A stretch of 64,000 nucleotides of DNA, from positions 89,515,501 to 89,579,500 of the forward strand of contig JAUMIR010000001.1 in the NCBI GenBank assembly GCA_030847615.1, in the 5' to 3' direction. Within the stretch, counting starts at the first letter, position 1, and each line of letters begins with the position of its first letter. Shown here piece after piece: positions 39,807 through 51,720 of the stretch. The DNA is from Gambelia wislizenii (lineage: Eukaryota; Chordata; Lepidosauria; Squamata; Crotaphytidae). A model generated the notes under the pieces. That model had not been told where the DNA came from. It saw only the letters and a list, made by a program, of their open reading frames with translations, and did no database searches. The position numbers and the translations under genes were made by a program.

Positions 39807-40704
39807 ACCCTCTATCATACTGTTCTGTGACCACCACCTCCTCTTCTGGTTTCCTGTTATCCTGCTTCACTTGGGCCTATGTGGGACGAGATTGCTATGG
39901 AAGAGACAAACATATGTCTGTGTAGACCCATGTACAGGAGAATAGTGGTGTTCTGGTGCTCAGCTCCATGCATGACATCTTAATGTACATAGTTAGGATA
40001 TACAACTCAGCAGTGAACTTTCCAGGAAATAATTCTGCTGCCAACAATTCTGTCAAGCACTCAAGTGTTTAATTTTTATGTGCAGAGATTAAGCAACAGA
40101 AGCATCAAAGCACTACCAGTCAGACATACTCAGCAGCTTTACTTCGTGATATTGCAAAGAATCATCATTAACTGTCTGCTTTCCTACCTTCTTTTTAAAT
40201 TTAAAGATACTTCACATTTGAAGAAGTAGATTTTAAATTACCCCCTTCCCCAATTCACACTGAATATTTCTTTGTATTGTAGCTCTATAGGATTCTTTTT
40301 ATTTTATTTTATATTTTTAAAATGTTACATTCATATACTTATTCATATAATAAGCAAAGAAGATTTTTTTAAAAATTCAATTAGGATTCTAAAGGATTTA
40401 AGTCAGACATATAGTTCATCCAGACTCTGCTAGAATAAACTTTTGAAAACTGGCATGGAACTAAATGCAGCTGTCAGTTCAGAGGTATGGCTTGAGAAGC
40501 AGTGGGAATCAGTGGCAGGCAGAATGAGGATAGCAATTCACTTTTCTTTTTGATCTAGATGATTTTTCCCTTCGTTAGGTCAATGACAGACAAGGCAACA
40601 GGCAGGAGCTTCTCAAAGACAAGTACTGGCATCCTATTAGTCAGTTTTAATGTTGTAAGCTAGAGTTACAACATCGTAACTGTTTCCTATTCACATTTAT
40701 GATC

Positions 40705-41045
40705 AGTGGACCATTGCCACAATCATAAATTCCCCCATTTTAAAATCCAGCCAGCCCACACTGATGGAGTTCTGTGTCACTGGAGAGCAGGGCTCTGAAG
40801 GACAATGTGTCCAGCCTCTTCCTGCCAGCAAGCAGAAGTGTATTGATGAATTGCGACAAGACTGCCCCCAGTGGCTCCTACTCCTGCACTGCCACTCACT
40901 GGGAGGTAGCTGGATGCATCCTCCTTCAGTGCCCTGCTCACCAGCTCCACAGAACTCTCTCCCTGGCTGGTTTTGAAGGTGGGTTTCAGAGGTCAGATCA
41001 GAAGTTGGAACGTAGCCACAACATTGTGGCCACATGTGTGCTGCA
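40705..41045. repeat. Foldback element
   Basis: GGAGTTCTGTGTCACTGGAG (40765) pairs with the inverse at about 40930-40965, and outer arms pair weakly (AATCCAGCCAGCCCAC with inverse near 40965-40990). The two opposing open frames are mirror images. Confidence 0.6.
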
Positions 41046-42429
41046 GGATCTTGGCCAGCCTCTCCCTGTAACTTTCCTTGTGCTGCTTAGCCCCTTATAA
41101 ATTACTTTGGAAGATTGTTGGGTGGGATTTTGCCAGGTCTTTTAGGGCTGCACATAGATTTTGAAAGACTTAGTTGGTAAAGAGGCGGAGGGACTTTGAA
41201 AACTAACAAAAATGCCTTTTTGTGTTTTTTTTAAAAAACCTTAAATGTTATTAAAAGCCTATTGTTATAAATGGGAGAAAGGAAGATGTGTTTGCAAAAA
41301 TTATGAGAAATATTTTAAAGAAAACCACTGTGCAGTGCAGGTAGTTATGCTTTATCATTCTTCCTCTTAATTATTTTCCTTAATTAAAAAAATGTTCCAT
41401 ATGACATTTGATGCAACTAATTAGGGAAAATGATAGGGTATACAGGATATCATTGTACTATGCAGCAATATGCAATTGCTTGAGTGTTTCTTTCCTACCA
41501 ATAGATTTTTTAAAACCCAAATATTTCATTGACATCCTTCTGAGTTTGGGAGAAAACCTGTTTTCTATTTAGAAGAATTTGACTGGAAGAATGGAAAATC
41601 ATTTCCCAATGGAAGAAAGGATTGTTACTGTCTTTTGATGGAAAAGTGGAATATATATTTAAAGACTAAATCCAGGCCTGCAGATCTGTTCAGGTCTGCA
41701 AATCAGGAAAAACAGGCTGAAGAGCATGTCGATCCCCAATGTAAAGTGAAAAACATAGGTAGAGAAAAGCTACAATCCAACAGTTAGGTATTCTGAAAGC
41801 CATAGATTTCAATAAGTTCAAGTGTGCTTAACTGTGGGTAGGATTGTACCCATATACTGGGCTGAGAAAAAACAATGGTATGAGTTGTACAAGAATATTA
41901 GATGAGACAAATTAATATGTAATGTAATGTATGATGTATACATACCAATCCATCTTAGTGTAAATAATGCATTGTGATGTACTCGGATAGTCTGTTATTG
42001 CTCAGTGGTCCAGTTCCATTGTAGTGTTGTAGAATTTTTTTAGTGTGTTCAGAAAAAAAGGGGGGGAGCACTTGGTTTCAAAGTTTCATAGATGTTTTAG
42101 AGCAAGAGGAAATGTACTGTTTTGACTTTTATCCTCCTGTTTTAATATGGATAACATTTTTTTAAAAAGGTTAAGGTTCAGCTGGCCATTGCAACACAAG
42201 ACACTGTAATTTGGTCGCAGTTGCAACCTACAGCTACACAACCACAGCTCTGTTTTGCCTATCATAACTTTAGACAGGTTCATAAACTTACTGGACTTGT
42301 TATTTTTTTTTGTAACAGAGTACCAGAAGTGTGTTCCACCTCCACTCCACCGCAGATACAGACTGGCATCCTTTTCGTGACAGGCACAGGTGCAACTGTG
42401 TGTTATATATGCATGTGTACTTTTGGGAT

Positions 42430-42690
42430 CTTACAGAAGGAGATATCCAGTACCTCCTTCTGCAAAGCCTCCACCCCAGCACACCACAATGATAGGAGGG
42501 CTGCCGGGAGCAGCTCTGTTTCTCCAGCCACTGACCAAGTGCAAGAATGTGACCAGGCTGCAACTAGTCAGTGACTGGGAAGACAGAGCTGTACCTGGCA
42601 GCCTGCTGACTGTTGTTATACACAGGGAAAGCAGCCAGACAGAGGAAACAGCCTTTACTGCCACCTCCTTCATAAGTTATGCTGGTGGTG
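42430..42690. repeat. Foldback element
   Basis: CTGCCGGGAGCAGCTCTGTT (42500) pairs with the inverse around 42578-42606, and CAGCCACTGACCAAGTG-like sequence pairs with CTAGTCAGTGACTGGG around 42552. Arms about 100 bp, centre near 42552. Confidence 0.6.
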
Positions 42691-43299
42691 ACATACTTTC
42701 CACCAGTGTGATGTAGAACTGTGGCCATAATGTCACATGTGAGGTGAGTGCTCCATACTGAGGCCTGTATGCATGTAACCCTATTTGACATCTGGGTTTT
42801 TTTTTTCTTTTTTGAGATGGCTAGAATCACAACAATTGATTCTTCACATGGAGTGTCATGCATCCTTTTTCATGTTACAGGCCATGTTGTGGGAGAGGAG
42901 TATGTATGAACTGATAGCCAAACTAAATGTGATGTTGTGTGAATTATAGTTGTGCCATGTGTGCCTGTTGTTGTGTAAAATAGTAGCTATGAGTAAGCCT
43001 TGAGACTGAAAGACAGGGATTGGCAACACATGCTTCTCCCCACCAAGTTTTACAACCATTGAAGTTGATTGCCATGCCACTAAATTTCCACACATGAACT
43101 TTTTAATTGCAGATTTATTTATTTATTTGCTTGCTGCTGTCTGGTTGTTGAAATTAGGTGGTGTGCATAGTGATATATTTGGCAGTACACCAACAGGGTG
43201 TGGCCTCCAGTGGGTTGAGGAGTACATTGTGGCCCCCTGTCCCCAGGAAGTTGCCCTCCCCTTCTGTCAGAGGGAGGAAGGGAGAGTTTAACTCTTTCT

Positions 43300-44000
43300 C
43301 TGTGTCTTGAACACGAGTCAGCAAGTGCCCGAGGAAGCAAGTGCTTGGTGTGTAGGAGCTGTCAGGTAGTCAGTCCTGTCTGGGTCAGTCACAGATTATC
43401 TGAGTGAGATGAAGTGAAAAGTATAAGGGTAGTCAATAGCTGGTCCAGAAGTCATATCAGAAGGTCAGAAGTCCAGATACACAAGCCAGCAAGGAGTAAA
43501 CAGCAAGGAATAGTCCAAAACACAGCCAGTCCAAGGTAATGAAAAACAGGAACATGAGAAAGTACTGCCAGTGAACCAGATAAACAGTTGTCAGCATTAA
43601 GGCTGAGGGAGAACTGCCAGGATATTTATGGGCAGTTCCTTTGAGCCCACAGGTGCCTCATGAGGCCAGCATCTAGTACTCAACCAGTGCTGGGCTTGGT
43701 GTTTCTCCTTCCACCACTCAACGAAGGATGGGGGCATCTCGTCTCCAGTGTCTGCAGCCTCTGGCAACTCCTGGTGGGGAGCAAGGTCCCCTACTGCCCC
43801 AGCCCCCATCTCCTCGGACTCAGAGAGAGTTCCACTATCAGGAGCTGCAGCTTCCTGGCAATGCTCCTGCTCCTCCTCCAGGGGTGCATTATGACACTCT
43901 CCCTGTAATGGTCCTGACAAAAATTGCATGACTGACAGAATGTCAAGGGAAGCTTTCATAGCTACCAATGCGAGCTTGAAAGTGTGCCTCATATCCATGG
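43300..44000 (-). repeat. LTR-like repeat with acidic ORF remnant
   Basis: The minus-strand open frame 43597-43998 encodes LEEEQEHCQEAAAPDSG, LSESEEMGAGAVGDLAP and FVEWWKEKHQ, acidic and Ser/Pro-rich. It is followed leftward by a GTCCA-rich spacer, like 1868-2430. Family unknown; LTR end or LINE ORF1 are both possible. Confidence 0.4.
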
Positions 44001-44814
44001 AACAGTGATGGACAGGGAGGCAGAAAGAATTAAACTTGCCCTTTCCCCCAGTGATGAAGTCATTTGGGTTCTCTACAGTTGCTATTTACATAACAAAAAT
44101 TATGCATACTAATAACATTCACACAATGAACCCCACACACAGTTTGGCTTGTAGACTCTAAAAGATATTTTACACAATTGTAATAGGGAGTTTACATATT
44201 TCTTCTACAGGCAGCTTGCTTATGGGACTAATCCATCCAAGGCAGAGGCATGGCCCACCTCCCTTAAACCTAATTTTGTGTGATGAACTACCTTTACAGC
44301 ATTCCTGAACAAAAAAATTGACACACTAATGGAGCAGATGCAGTAGAGTGTAGCTAGAAAATTTCCTCCTAACCTCAGTGACTCTTTCAACTGTTTACAT
44401 TATTACAGTATATCAGTTTAGTAAAACCATATAGGGGAGGTAGGTCACTATTGCTAATGTTTAATCTGTTTGTGTTTTTTTTAATGAGCAGTTACCTATT
44501 TTTATTGACAATATTTATGTGATAATCAAACACCAAAACCAAGCACAAATTTATTTAAAGGGTCTTTAGAATCTAGTCTTTAGAATCTGAGAATAGTTAC
44601 TCCAAGCCATTTGCATTCGCACAGAATGGCATGTTTTATTTGAATAGGATGGCAACGTAGGGCTGGGTTAATTTATATAATAAGAGATTTTTCTAATCCT
44701 ACAATACACCATGTTATGCATTTCACATGCACATGATTAGCACTGTACCGGTCAGGGAACGGGAAACCTCATGGGATCTGTCCTAGCATTTGAACAGATT
44801 TATCTTTGGAACAT

Positions 44815-44985
44815 AAGAAACTGTCAAACTGAGTTTGGCCCATCTAGTTTAGTACCATCAACACTGGCTGGCAGCAGCTCTCCATGGTTTTAAGTAGGAT
44901 TCTTTGCTAGACCTACCTGGAAATCCCTAGTATTTCCTGGTGGTATCCTATCCAAGTATTAATGAATCCTGACCTTGTTTAACTT
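44815..44985 (-). repeat. tRNA-type SINE, body only
   Basis: Matches the body of the 1420-1602 family on the minus strand (ACACTGGCTGGCAGCAGCTC, TTTAAGTAGGATTCTTTGC). The tRNA head is lost or strongly decayed. Confidence 0.5.
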
Positions 44986-45294
44986 CCAAAATAAGGAGAG
45001 ATTGGTTAGGTTCAGAGAGGTGTGATGGAAATTAAAAGCAGTACTGGTGACAAGTAAAAAGCAGAACCTTGGTCAAACCATGGCATAATTATTTAAGAGC
45101 AGTACAGTGAATAGCTAACATTTGCTTGGGTTTCTCTACAATCCCTCAATAGAGCAAAAGGTGCCATCTATTCCCACACACAGTAAGAGATGCAGTCACC
45201 ATGTTCCTGGTTATGGTAAATTTTAAATAGCTGAAAATATACCCTGTATTAGAAGGAAGAATCTTTCTTTTTTCTTTTATGGCAACAGATCCTA

Positions 45295-45425
45295 AGTGCA
45301 GTAATGGAACTGTATTGATTTTATTGATTTTAATTTGGAATTGTTTATATTGTTTTATGTTTGCCACCCTGAGCTTTCATGGTAAAAGGGCAAGAGAAAG
45401 ATATTTTAATAAATAAAAAGATAAA
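45295..45425 (+). repeat. LINE 3' tail fragment (L2-like style)
   Basis: TTTGCCACCCTGAGCTTTCA followed by AGAAAGATATTTTAATAAAT is the common LINE ending (CCGCCTTGAG..., AAAGGCGGGATAT..., AAT repeats), here diverged. Confidence 0.4.
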
Positions 45426-48234
45426 TACTAGATGTATGCCTGCCTCTCCCTATAAGGCCAGGTTTAAAACTCTTGCCATTTGGGTGATGACTTTCATGTG
45501 CTTTTGTGAGTGCAGACAAAGTGCTATATCAGAGCAAAGAAGTGTGTACAGTTCCGGAGTACATTTCTACATATAACAGTATCTATCTTGTAATCCAGCA
45601 ATATTTTCAAAGCAGCATTTTATCTTCAGTTGGGGTATATGCAAAGGATAACTTCTGCTACCAAGCCCATCAGAACATTATTTTCTAGTGCATTGTTTAC
45701 AGGTCACAAAGAGTTCTTGAAAGCAATCTCATGATAGAGTTATGTAGAAGTTCTTGACATAGGGAGTGCAACATTTCCTTAACTTTTCTTTACAGTTTTT
45801 ATGCAGGTGTTTGCACTCGGTCCAACTGCTAGTCTTAGTTAGAGCAGACCCTTTGAATCAATAGCTGAATGTCAAGTCAGCATATGAGTCTCATTGGTTC
45901 AGTGGGTATACTCTTATTCTGCCTAGGAAATGGATCTAGAACAGGGAGGAGAATCATGTAGCCCTCCATATATTGTTGGACCATAGGTCCCATTGACCAC
46001 ACCAGTACACCCAACATAACCAATGGTGAGGAAGGCTGAGAGTTGCAGTTCAGCAACACATGGAGAGTCACTTGATTCTCATACCTATTAAGGCCAGTGT
46101 TATAAAAAGTGGTGTGGAACATTCTATCAGAAGTTGTCATGCGTGGGCCAAGATCCTAAATGTAAATTCTTTCCAAATTTAAAGCATCTTTTTTTAAAAT
46201 GCAGAATTGTATTCATGATCACAAATTTACATTGCCTTTGAGACTACAGTACTCATAATCTCAACCTCTGGGCCTGCTCATGTTGCTTTTCAGACTGAAA
46301 TCTCAAACTGTTGCAAAATGGAGGATTGTGGCACTGTAGTCCAAAAAACCAGTTTTCCAAGCTCTTTTAGGAAGACATCACGAAGCAGTACAGCCTGATT
46401 CGTCACTGCTTTCCTTTCACCAGTTGGGAAGGAGTTGGGGAGAGAGCTATGGGGATACCAGGTTGATATTTCTACTGGGAAAGTAATGAGTTTTGTTCAG
46501 TACAAAGCTCCCTGAGATTTTCCAACAGTAGGTATCCAAAGCTGATTCTTTACCTTTGATTTGCATGACAGATAAAAGGTCAATGGGGGGTTAGCTTCTT
46601 TGTCACAGCAGCATTTTGAAAAGGGGGAACAAATCGGCAGAATTTGTTTTTGCCACCGGATATGAAAAGAAATATACTCTCTCCTTTGGGTTCACAGAAG
46701 TTCATAACCTGGTGTTGCATAAATCCTGTCAATAAAAATACCAAGCTGTTGAAAATAGGGAACTGGAAGCACAGCCTGGAGACACGGTGTGATGAAAATG
46801 TTATAGAATTAATTAATGCATGAGGCAGAACTGCTGCTTTTTCTTGACTTGTTATAAAAAGCATGGAAGATGTTAATTTAAATGTTGGCAAAAACAATTG
46901 GAAAGAAAGTTATATATTACGTTCATGTCTGGTTCCTTAACATTATTTATTCCGGTTTCCCTCTCTAATCATGGTATTTTTGGTTTTGTCATGTACCATA
47001 GTTTATGTCCTTAGATCTGGTGGAATGTACACCTCTTAAATATGGCACCAGATCAAGAAGGGAGGGAAAATAACAAACAACTTTTTATAATTTTCTACCT
47101 GTAGCAAAATTTGTATTTTTTGAATTAGAAACAATTTTTTTTTGTCTTATTGTCTCAAAATCCAACTTTTGTGTATTACCCTTTTGGAAAACATAAAAGT
47201 ATGAGTTTATGCTGTTTTACAAATTTTAAATAAATTCTTATTACACTGCCAACAGATCCAATGACATTGTCTTGCTTATTCTCTGGTGAAAAACAATTGC
47301 AGTCATGTCCTTTCCCAAACAGGTTTAGCCGGGAACTAAGTACTTTTTAATGACTCAGGTTAAGGGTTATGGGGATCAATCTTTTGGAAACTTTTGTGTG
47401 GGTCTGAACAAGAATGAGTCATTCATTCTGGACTAAGCCTTGCAGCCCACACAGATTGCCTACACAGCTGATCCAAGACCTACACCATGTGACAGGTTGC
47501 CTTTACAGCTAGTCCAAGGCCTTTGACATATAGCAGAGTCCTCCTGTAATATACCTTAAAAAATACAGCCTTACCATTGAAAACTTGGCTATTATTGTTT
47601 GTTTATGCCATCTGTACCCAGTAATGTCATTCAAAATAATTAGCAACTGGTTCACATTCCTGTTCCCAGCTATCCCCTCACCCCAGCTCTGGCAGATCCA
47701 GTCCTTCCCTCTGACGTTTCACCTCTCCATCTTCATCTGGCTCAGGTCTCCCCCTCCCTTCATTACTCCTGGCTCCCCTTTGAATCTCCCCAGCTTCTGT
47801 GTCCTTTAACAGTTTTAACAACCAGTTCTGGTGAACTGGCTGAATGACACCACTTCTGTACCCCCTCTCAAGCTTAAAGCAGCCCAGAAAGATCCAATGG
47901 TGTTTATCCCATTCAGCTAGCAGACAAATTTAGGCTTATCTTGCTTCAGAGCTGACACTGTGTCAGAACAGGAGTCTATACACCATGCTCTTGCACAACA
48001 CCCTTTGTTTCCTCAATGCTCAATCCCTAGCTTTCTGCTGCTTCTGTAAGCTTGCAGCTGCTGACAGATCTATGAGGATGTCACAGCCTTAACTGATGCC
48101 TCAGTCAACTGAGTTACTGCCAGGCAGTGTTTGTAGGTGCAAGTCAGTGGCAGTGCACATAAAAGGCTCATTTAATCTGGGGGAAATAAAACCAAGTCCC
48201 CAATGTAGCCCCAAAGGCAAGAAAATGTAGATTT

Positions 48235-49540
48235 TCCTTGGGTTTTTTTTCTGGGCTGTGATGCCGTGTTCTGGAAGAGTTTACTTCTGATGTTTCGCCT
48301 ACATCTGTGGCTGGCATATTCAGAGAACGGTTGGGTAGGAGTGTGTGTGGAGTTTATACAGTCGTCCTGCCACATTCGTGGGGGTTAGGGGTGCAAGAAC
48401 CCCCACAAATGTGAAAAAAGTGAATAAAATACACCCTCCCTCACCCACCCGTAACCCACCCCCCGCCCTTCCAAAGTGGTGACCGGGCTTTTGAAGCCTC
48501 ATAGCCACTTCTCAGCTGCCACTCCCGCCCTCCCAAATCTGCTCTCCACTCCAAACACCCAAGCCCAGGGAGAGCAGGTCTAAATTGGCCCCTCCTTGCT
48601 GTCTCAGGGCTTGGCTCTCCATTCCAAATGGAGGCAAGCCCCAGGAGAGTGGGGAGGGGGGTGCTTTAGACCCCATCTCCCCACTCTCCCTGGGCTTGGC
48701 TCATTTTGGAGTGGGGAGCCAACCCCCAAGGGAGTAAGGAGATCGGGTCTAAATCGCCCCCCTCCTTGCTTTCTGGGGGCTTGGCTCTGCATTTCAAACG
48801 GAGGCAAGCCCCAGGAAAGTGGGGAGGGGAGTGCTTTAGACCCCATCTCCCCACTCTCCTTGGGCTTGGCTGTTTGGAGTGGGGAGCCAACCCCCAAGGG
48901 AGCAGGGAGATCGTGTCTAAATCACCCCTCCTCCTTGCTCTCTTGGGGCTTGGCTGTTTCAAACGGAGGTAAGCCCCAGGGAAGCGCGAGGGGGTGCCTT
49001 GGCTCCCCACTCCAAACAGATTGAATCCCCTCAGGTAGATGGAGTTTCCTCCCGGGGAGGGGGAGGAGAAACCGCGAATACTCAAAACCGCAAATGTCAA
49101 AGCCATGAATGTGGAGGGACGACTGTATACACTTATGAATCCCTTTTGGGGAGTATATGTAAATTTGTGTATTTGAATGGTTAGTTTCTGGGTATAGAAA
49201 TGCAAGGAGGATTAGTGTCTGGCTAATGGTTGGTTGATGGGCCATTATTTGCTGGAACTCCCCCTGTCCCTGGGTGGAATTCCTTTGTAAGTGCTGAGTT
49301 TTGATTCTATTGTTCTTCAAAACTGGAAGCCAGACTTCGTTTACTTTTAGGGTTTCTTCTTTCCTGTTGAAGTTGTCCAGGTGTTTGTGGACCTCAATAG
49401 TTTCTCTGTGCATTCTGACATGATAGTTGTTGGCCTGGTCCAGAATTTCTGTGTTTTTAAATAACATTTTGTGTCCAGAAAATGGCCAGAAAAATCAGTA
49501 GTAGCAGAACATATTATAAACCAATGTGGACACAAAATTT
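48235..49540 (-). mobile_element. Penelope-like element, 3' end with GIY-YIG-side coding remnant, split by a MITE
   Basis: Minus strand 49330-49530 encodes FSGHKMLFKNTEILDQANN, YHVRMHRETIEVHKHLDNF and LKVNEVWLPVLKNN, typical of the C-terminal end of the Penelope-like polyprotein (after the GIY-YIG endonuclease). The 3' part is interrupted at 48359-49125 by a MITE and resumes at 48358 down to 48235 with AGATGTAGGCGAAACATCAG-like sequence. The opposite-strand copy at 49478-49870 matches it. Confidence 0.65.
48359..49125. mobile_element. MITE, 767 bp, with internal tandem repeats, nested in Penelope-like copy
   Basis: The ends CAGTCGTCCTGCCACATTCG and inverted CAGTCGTCCCTCCACATTCA match; TA flanks both (48357-48358, 49126-49127), so mariner-like. 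Inside is a tandem array with a period of about 169 bp: AGAGCAGGTCTAAATTGG (48570), AGATCGGGTCTAAATCGC (48739) and AGATCGTGTCTAAATCAC (48907). The long antisense frames here are reading of these GC-rich repeats. Confidence 0.8.
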
Positions 49541-49870
49541 TATTTTAAAACACAGAAATTCTGGACCAGGCCAACAACTATCATGTCAGAATGCACAGCG
49601 AAGCAGACAATGGGCCATCAACCAACCATTAGCCGAACAGACACTAATCCCCCTTACATTTCTATACCCAGAAACTAACCATTCAAATACACACATTTAC
49701 ATATACTCCCCAAGGGGTTCACAGTATATACTCCACACACACACTCCTACCCAACCGTTCTCTGAAGATGCCAGCCACAGATGCAGGTGAAATGTCAGGA
49801 ATAAACTCTTCCAGAACACAGCCTCACAGCCTGGAAAAAAACCCAAGGAAAATCTATGGATGCCGGCTGT
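49478..49870 (+). mobile_element. Penelope-like element, head-to-head partner (internally deleted)
   Basis: Starts with the sequence GTGTCCAGAAAATGGCCAG shared with the inverted copy, and encodes the same ILDQANNYHVRMH-like residues, but a deletion of roughly 130 bp removes the HKHLDNF...NR part before ATGGGCCATCAACCAACC. Its 3' end has AAGATGCCAGCCACAGATGC then CCTGGAAAAAAACCCAAGG. Confidence 0.65.
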
Positions 49871-50337
49871 GAACACCTTCGACTTCACACAAGGAAACAT
49901 GTTTGAAAGCAGATCAGAATGTGCCTGCTGAAATCTCAGCCCTTCAAACTGGTGGCTAAATTCAGGTTTCTTCTGGAGAGTTGAGGCTCATAGCACCTCT
50001 GGTGACAAGCAAAGCCAGCATTAATGAGGCAAAGCAGTTTTAAAAAAATGATGAAAAACACACATCTTCTTTCAGCCATTAGGAAGCTGCATTTTGCCAG
50101 ATTGCATTACATGTCCCTCTATAGGACCATTTAGTAAAGTTTGGGACAGTTAGGTACTTTTTTAGATCACAACCTCCAGAATTCCCCAGCCAGCATGGCT
50201 ACTGGAATTATGAAAGTTGAGAGTTGTAGTAACTTTTTCAGGCTTGGTGTTGCTCTGAAAGGCAGCAGCTCTTTCCAGGGACTTGGGCAGGGGTCTTCAT
50301 GTCCTGTGATGCCTCATCCTTTTAAACTGGAGGGCAA

Positions 50338-50397
50338 ATATTAAACCTGGGACCTTCTGCATGCAAACCACCAGCTCTACCACTAAGCTATGATTCC
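50338..50397 (-). repeat. tRNA-type SINE head fragment
   Basis: Minus strand: AGCTTAGTGGTAGAGCTGGT then TTTGCATGCAGAAGGTCCCA is an A-box to B-box tRNA-like unit. Only the head is present, with no matching acceptor stem, so it is not called a tRNA gene. Confidence 0.6.
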
Positions 50398-51413
50398 TTC
50401 TCTCTCATATAATGGGAACTGAGATGCCCAGTGTAGTGAACAGGGTGCCACTACAAGCTTCCATGGAATCCCACAATTCCTGGAAAAACCACAGGACTAG
50501 AGTCTTATATTTACATCTATTTTTTTGTCAGTCCTTGAAAAGTAATGAATTGGCTTTTGTCTTTAGCCTGTAATGGAAACAGGCTGAGTTTCACCTCCCC
50601 ACTCCTTTTTTCCTTTCTTTCCTATTCACTAGATGAAGCACATGTAAAGGAGGGAAGAAGTCTAAAACGGTACAAAGGAAGAAAGGTGAAAATCATAAGT
50701 GCCTCTTAGTTTGGGCCTGACCTACTTCCATTAGAAACAACTCTATTCTGCTGGCAACCCAAGAAAGCCTGTGGTTTTATTGTGGGTGACTGTTGACATT
50801 GGAAAGAAAGTATGAAGGTGTTGCAAGATTTCCTGGCACAAATCACCATGTTAGGCATTTGGAAGAAGGCCACAGGGTTACCAGACAGCCAACCCTGGGT
50901 TCTTTGTGAGAGTTAAATACAAACAGCTTATTCAAGCTGTGAAACGTCAATGCAGAGAAGCTCAGCAAGGAACAGGGACCACATTACTGGCTGTGATTTT
51001 GTCACTGTGGGAAAGTAGAATTGTTCCATTCTCTGCTCTTGTGCCCAGCTTTGGTCTTTAAATACCAGCAAAAGGGTGGCATGCAGGGGTAGGAAGCAAC
51101 ATGCTCCTTGGTTTCTATTGTCTTAATAAAGCAGATGCAGACATTTATTTAATTAATTAAAAAAGGTTTTAAAAATTGCCTCTTAGGCCTTCTCTAGACA
51201 GACTATTTAATCTGTCTTGCCCTGTCTTAGAACCCTGCAGTCCAAACAACACAGAGGGTAAAGACGGGGTGGGGGGACAAGGTAAAGCCCAATAAAATGT
51301 TTCCACAAAATACCCATGAAAAACCATCTCAGCTGAGAGAAAATGGATCAGGTCCCGCATGACCAGAGGAGCCCATACTAGCACACTGGCCCATTACTGC
51401 AACTGCCATCGGC

Positions 51414-51720
51414 ATCATAGAATCATAGAAATGTAGAGTTGGAAGAGACCACGAGGGCCATCCAGTCCAACCCTCTGCCACGCAGGAAATCATGATCAGA
51501 GCATCCCTGACAGATGGCCATCCAGCCTCTGTTTAAAGGCCTCCAAGGAAGGAGACCCCACCACGCTCTGAGGGAGTGTGTTCCACTGCCAAACAGCTCT
51601 TCTTGTCAAAAAGTTCCTCCTAATGTTGAGGTGGAATCTCTGTTCCTGGAGCTTGCATCCATTGCTCCGTGTTCCAGTCTCTGGAGCAGCAGAAAACAAG
51701 CCTGCTCCATCCTCTCTCTG
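51414..51720 (-). mobile_element. CR1 LINE 3' end
   Basis: Terminal ATAGAATCATAGAAATG at 51418, then the last coding residues RRNFLTRRAVWQWNTLPQSV and SLEAFKQRLDGHLSGM on the minus strand (51496-51762). Truncated at about 51720 within ETGTRSNGCKLQE. Confidence 0.88.

Noticed and set aside
42221..42863. Overlapping frames of about 100 codons on both strands
   Set aside because: Produced by a foldback element; mirrored peptides and no domain.
48596..49205. Long frames on both strands (142 and 179 codons)
   Set aside because: They read the 169-bp tandem repeats of a MITE; the peptide repeats follow the DNA period.
50338..50397. Possible tRNA gene
   Set aside because: Only a SINE head: A and B boxes are present but no acceptor stem or correct length, and related SINE copies are at 1420, 44815 and 59588.
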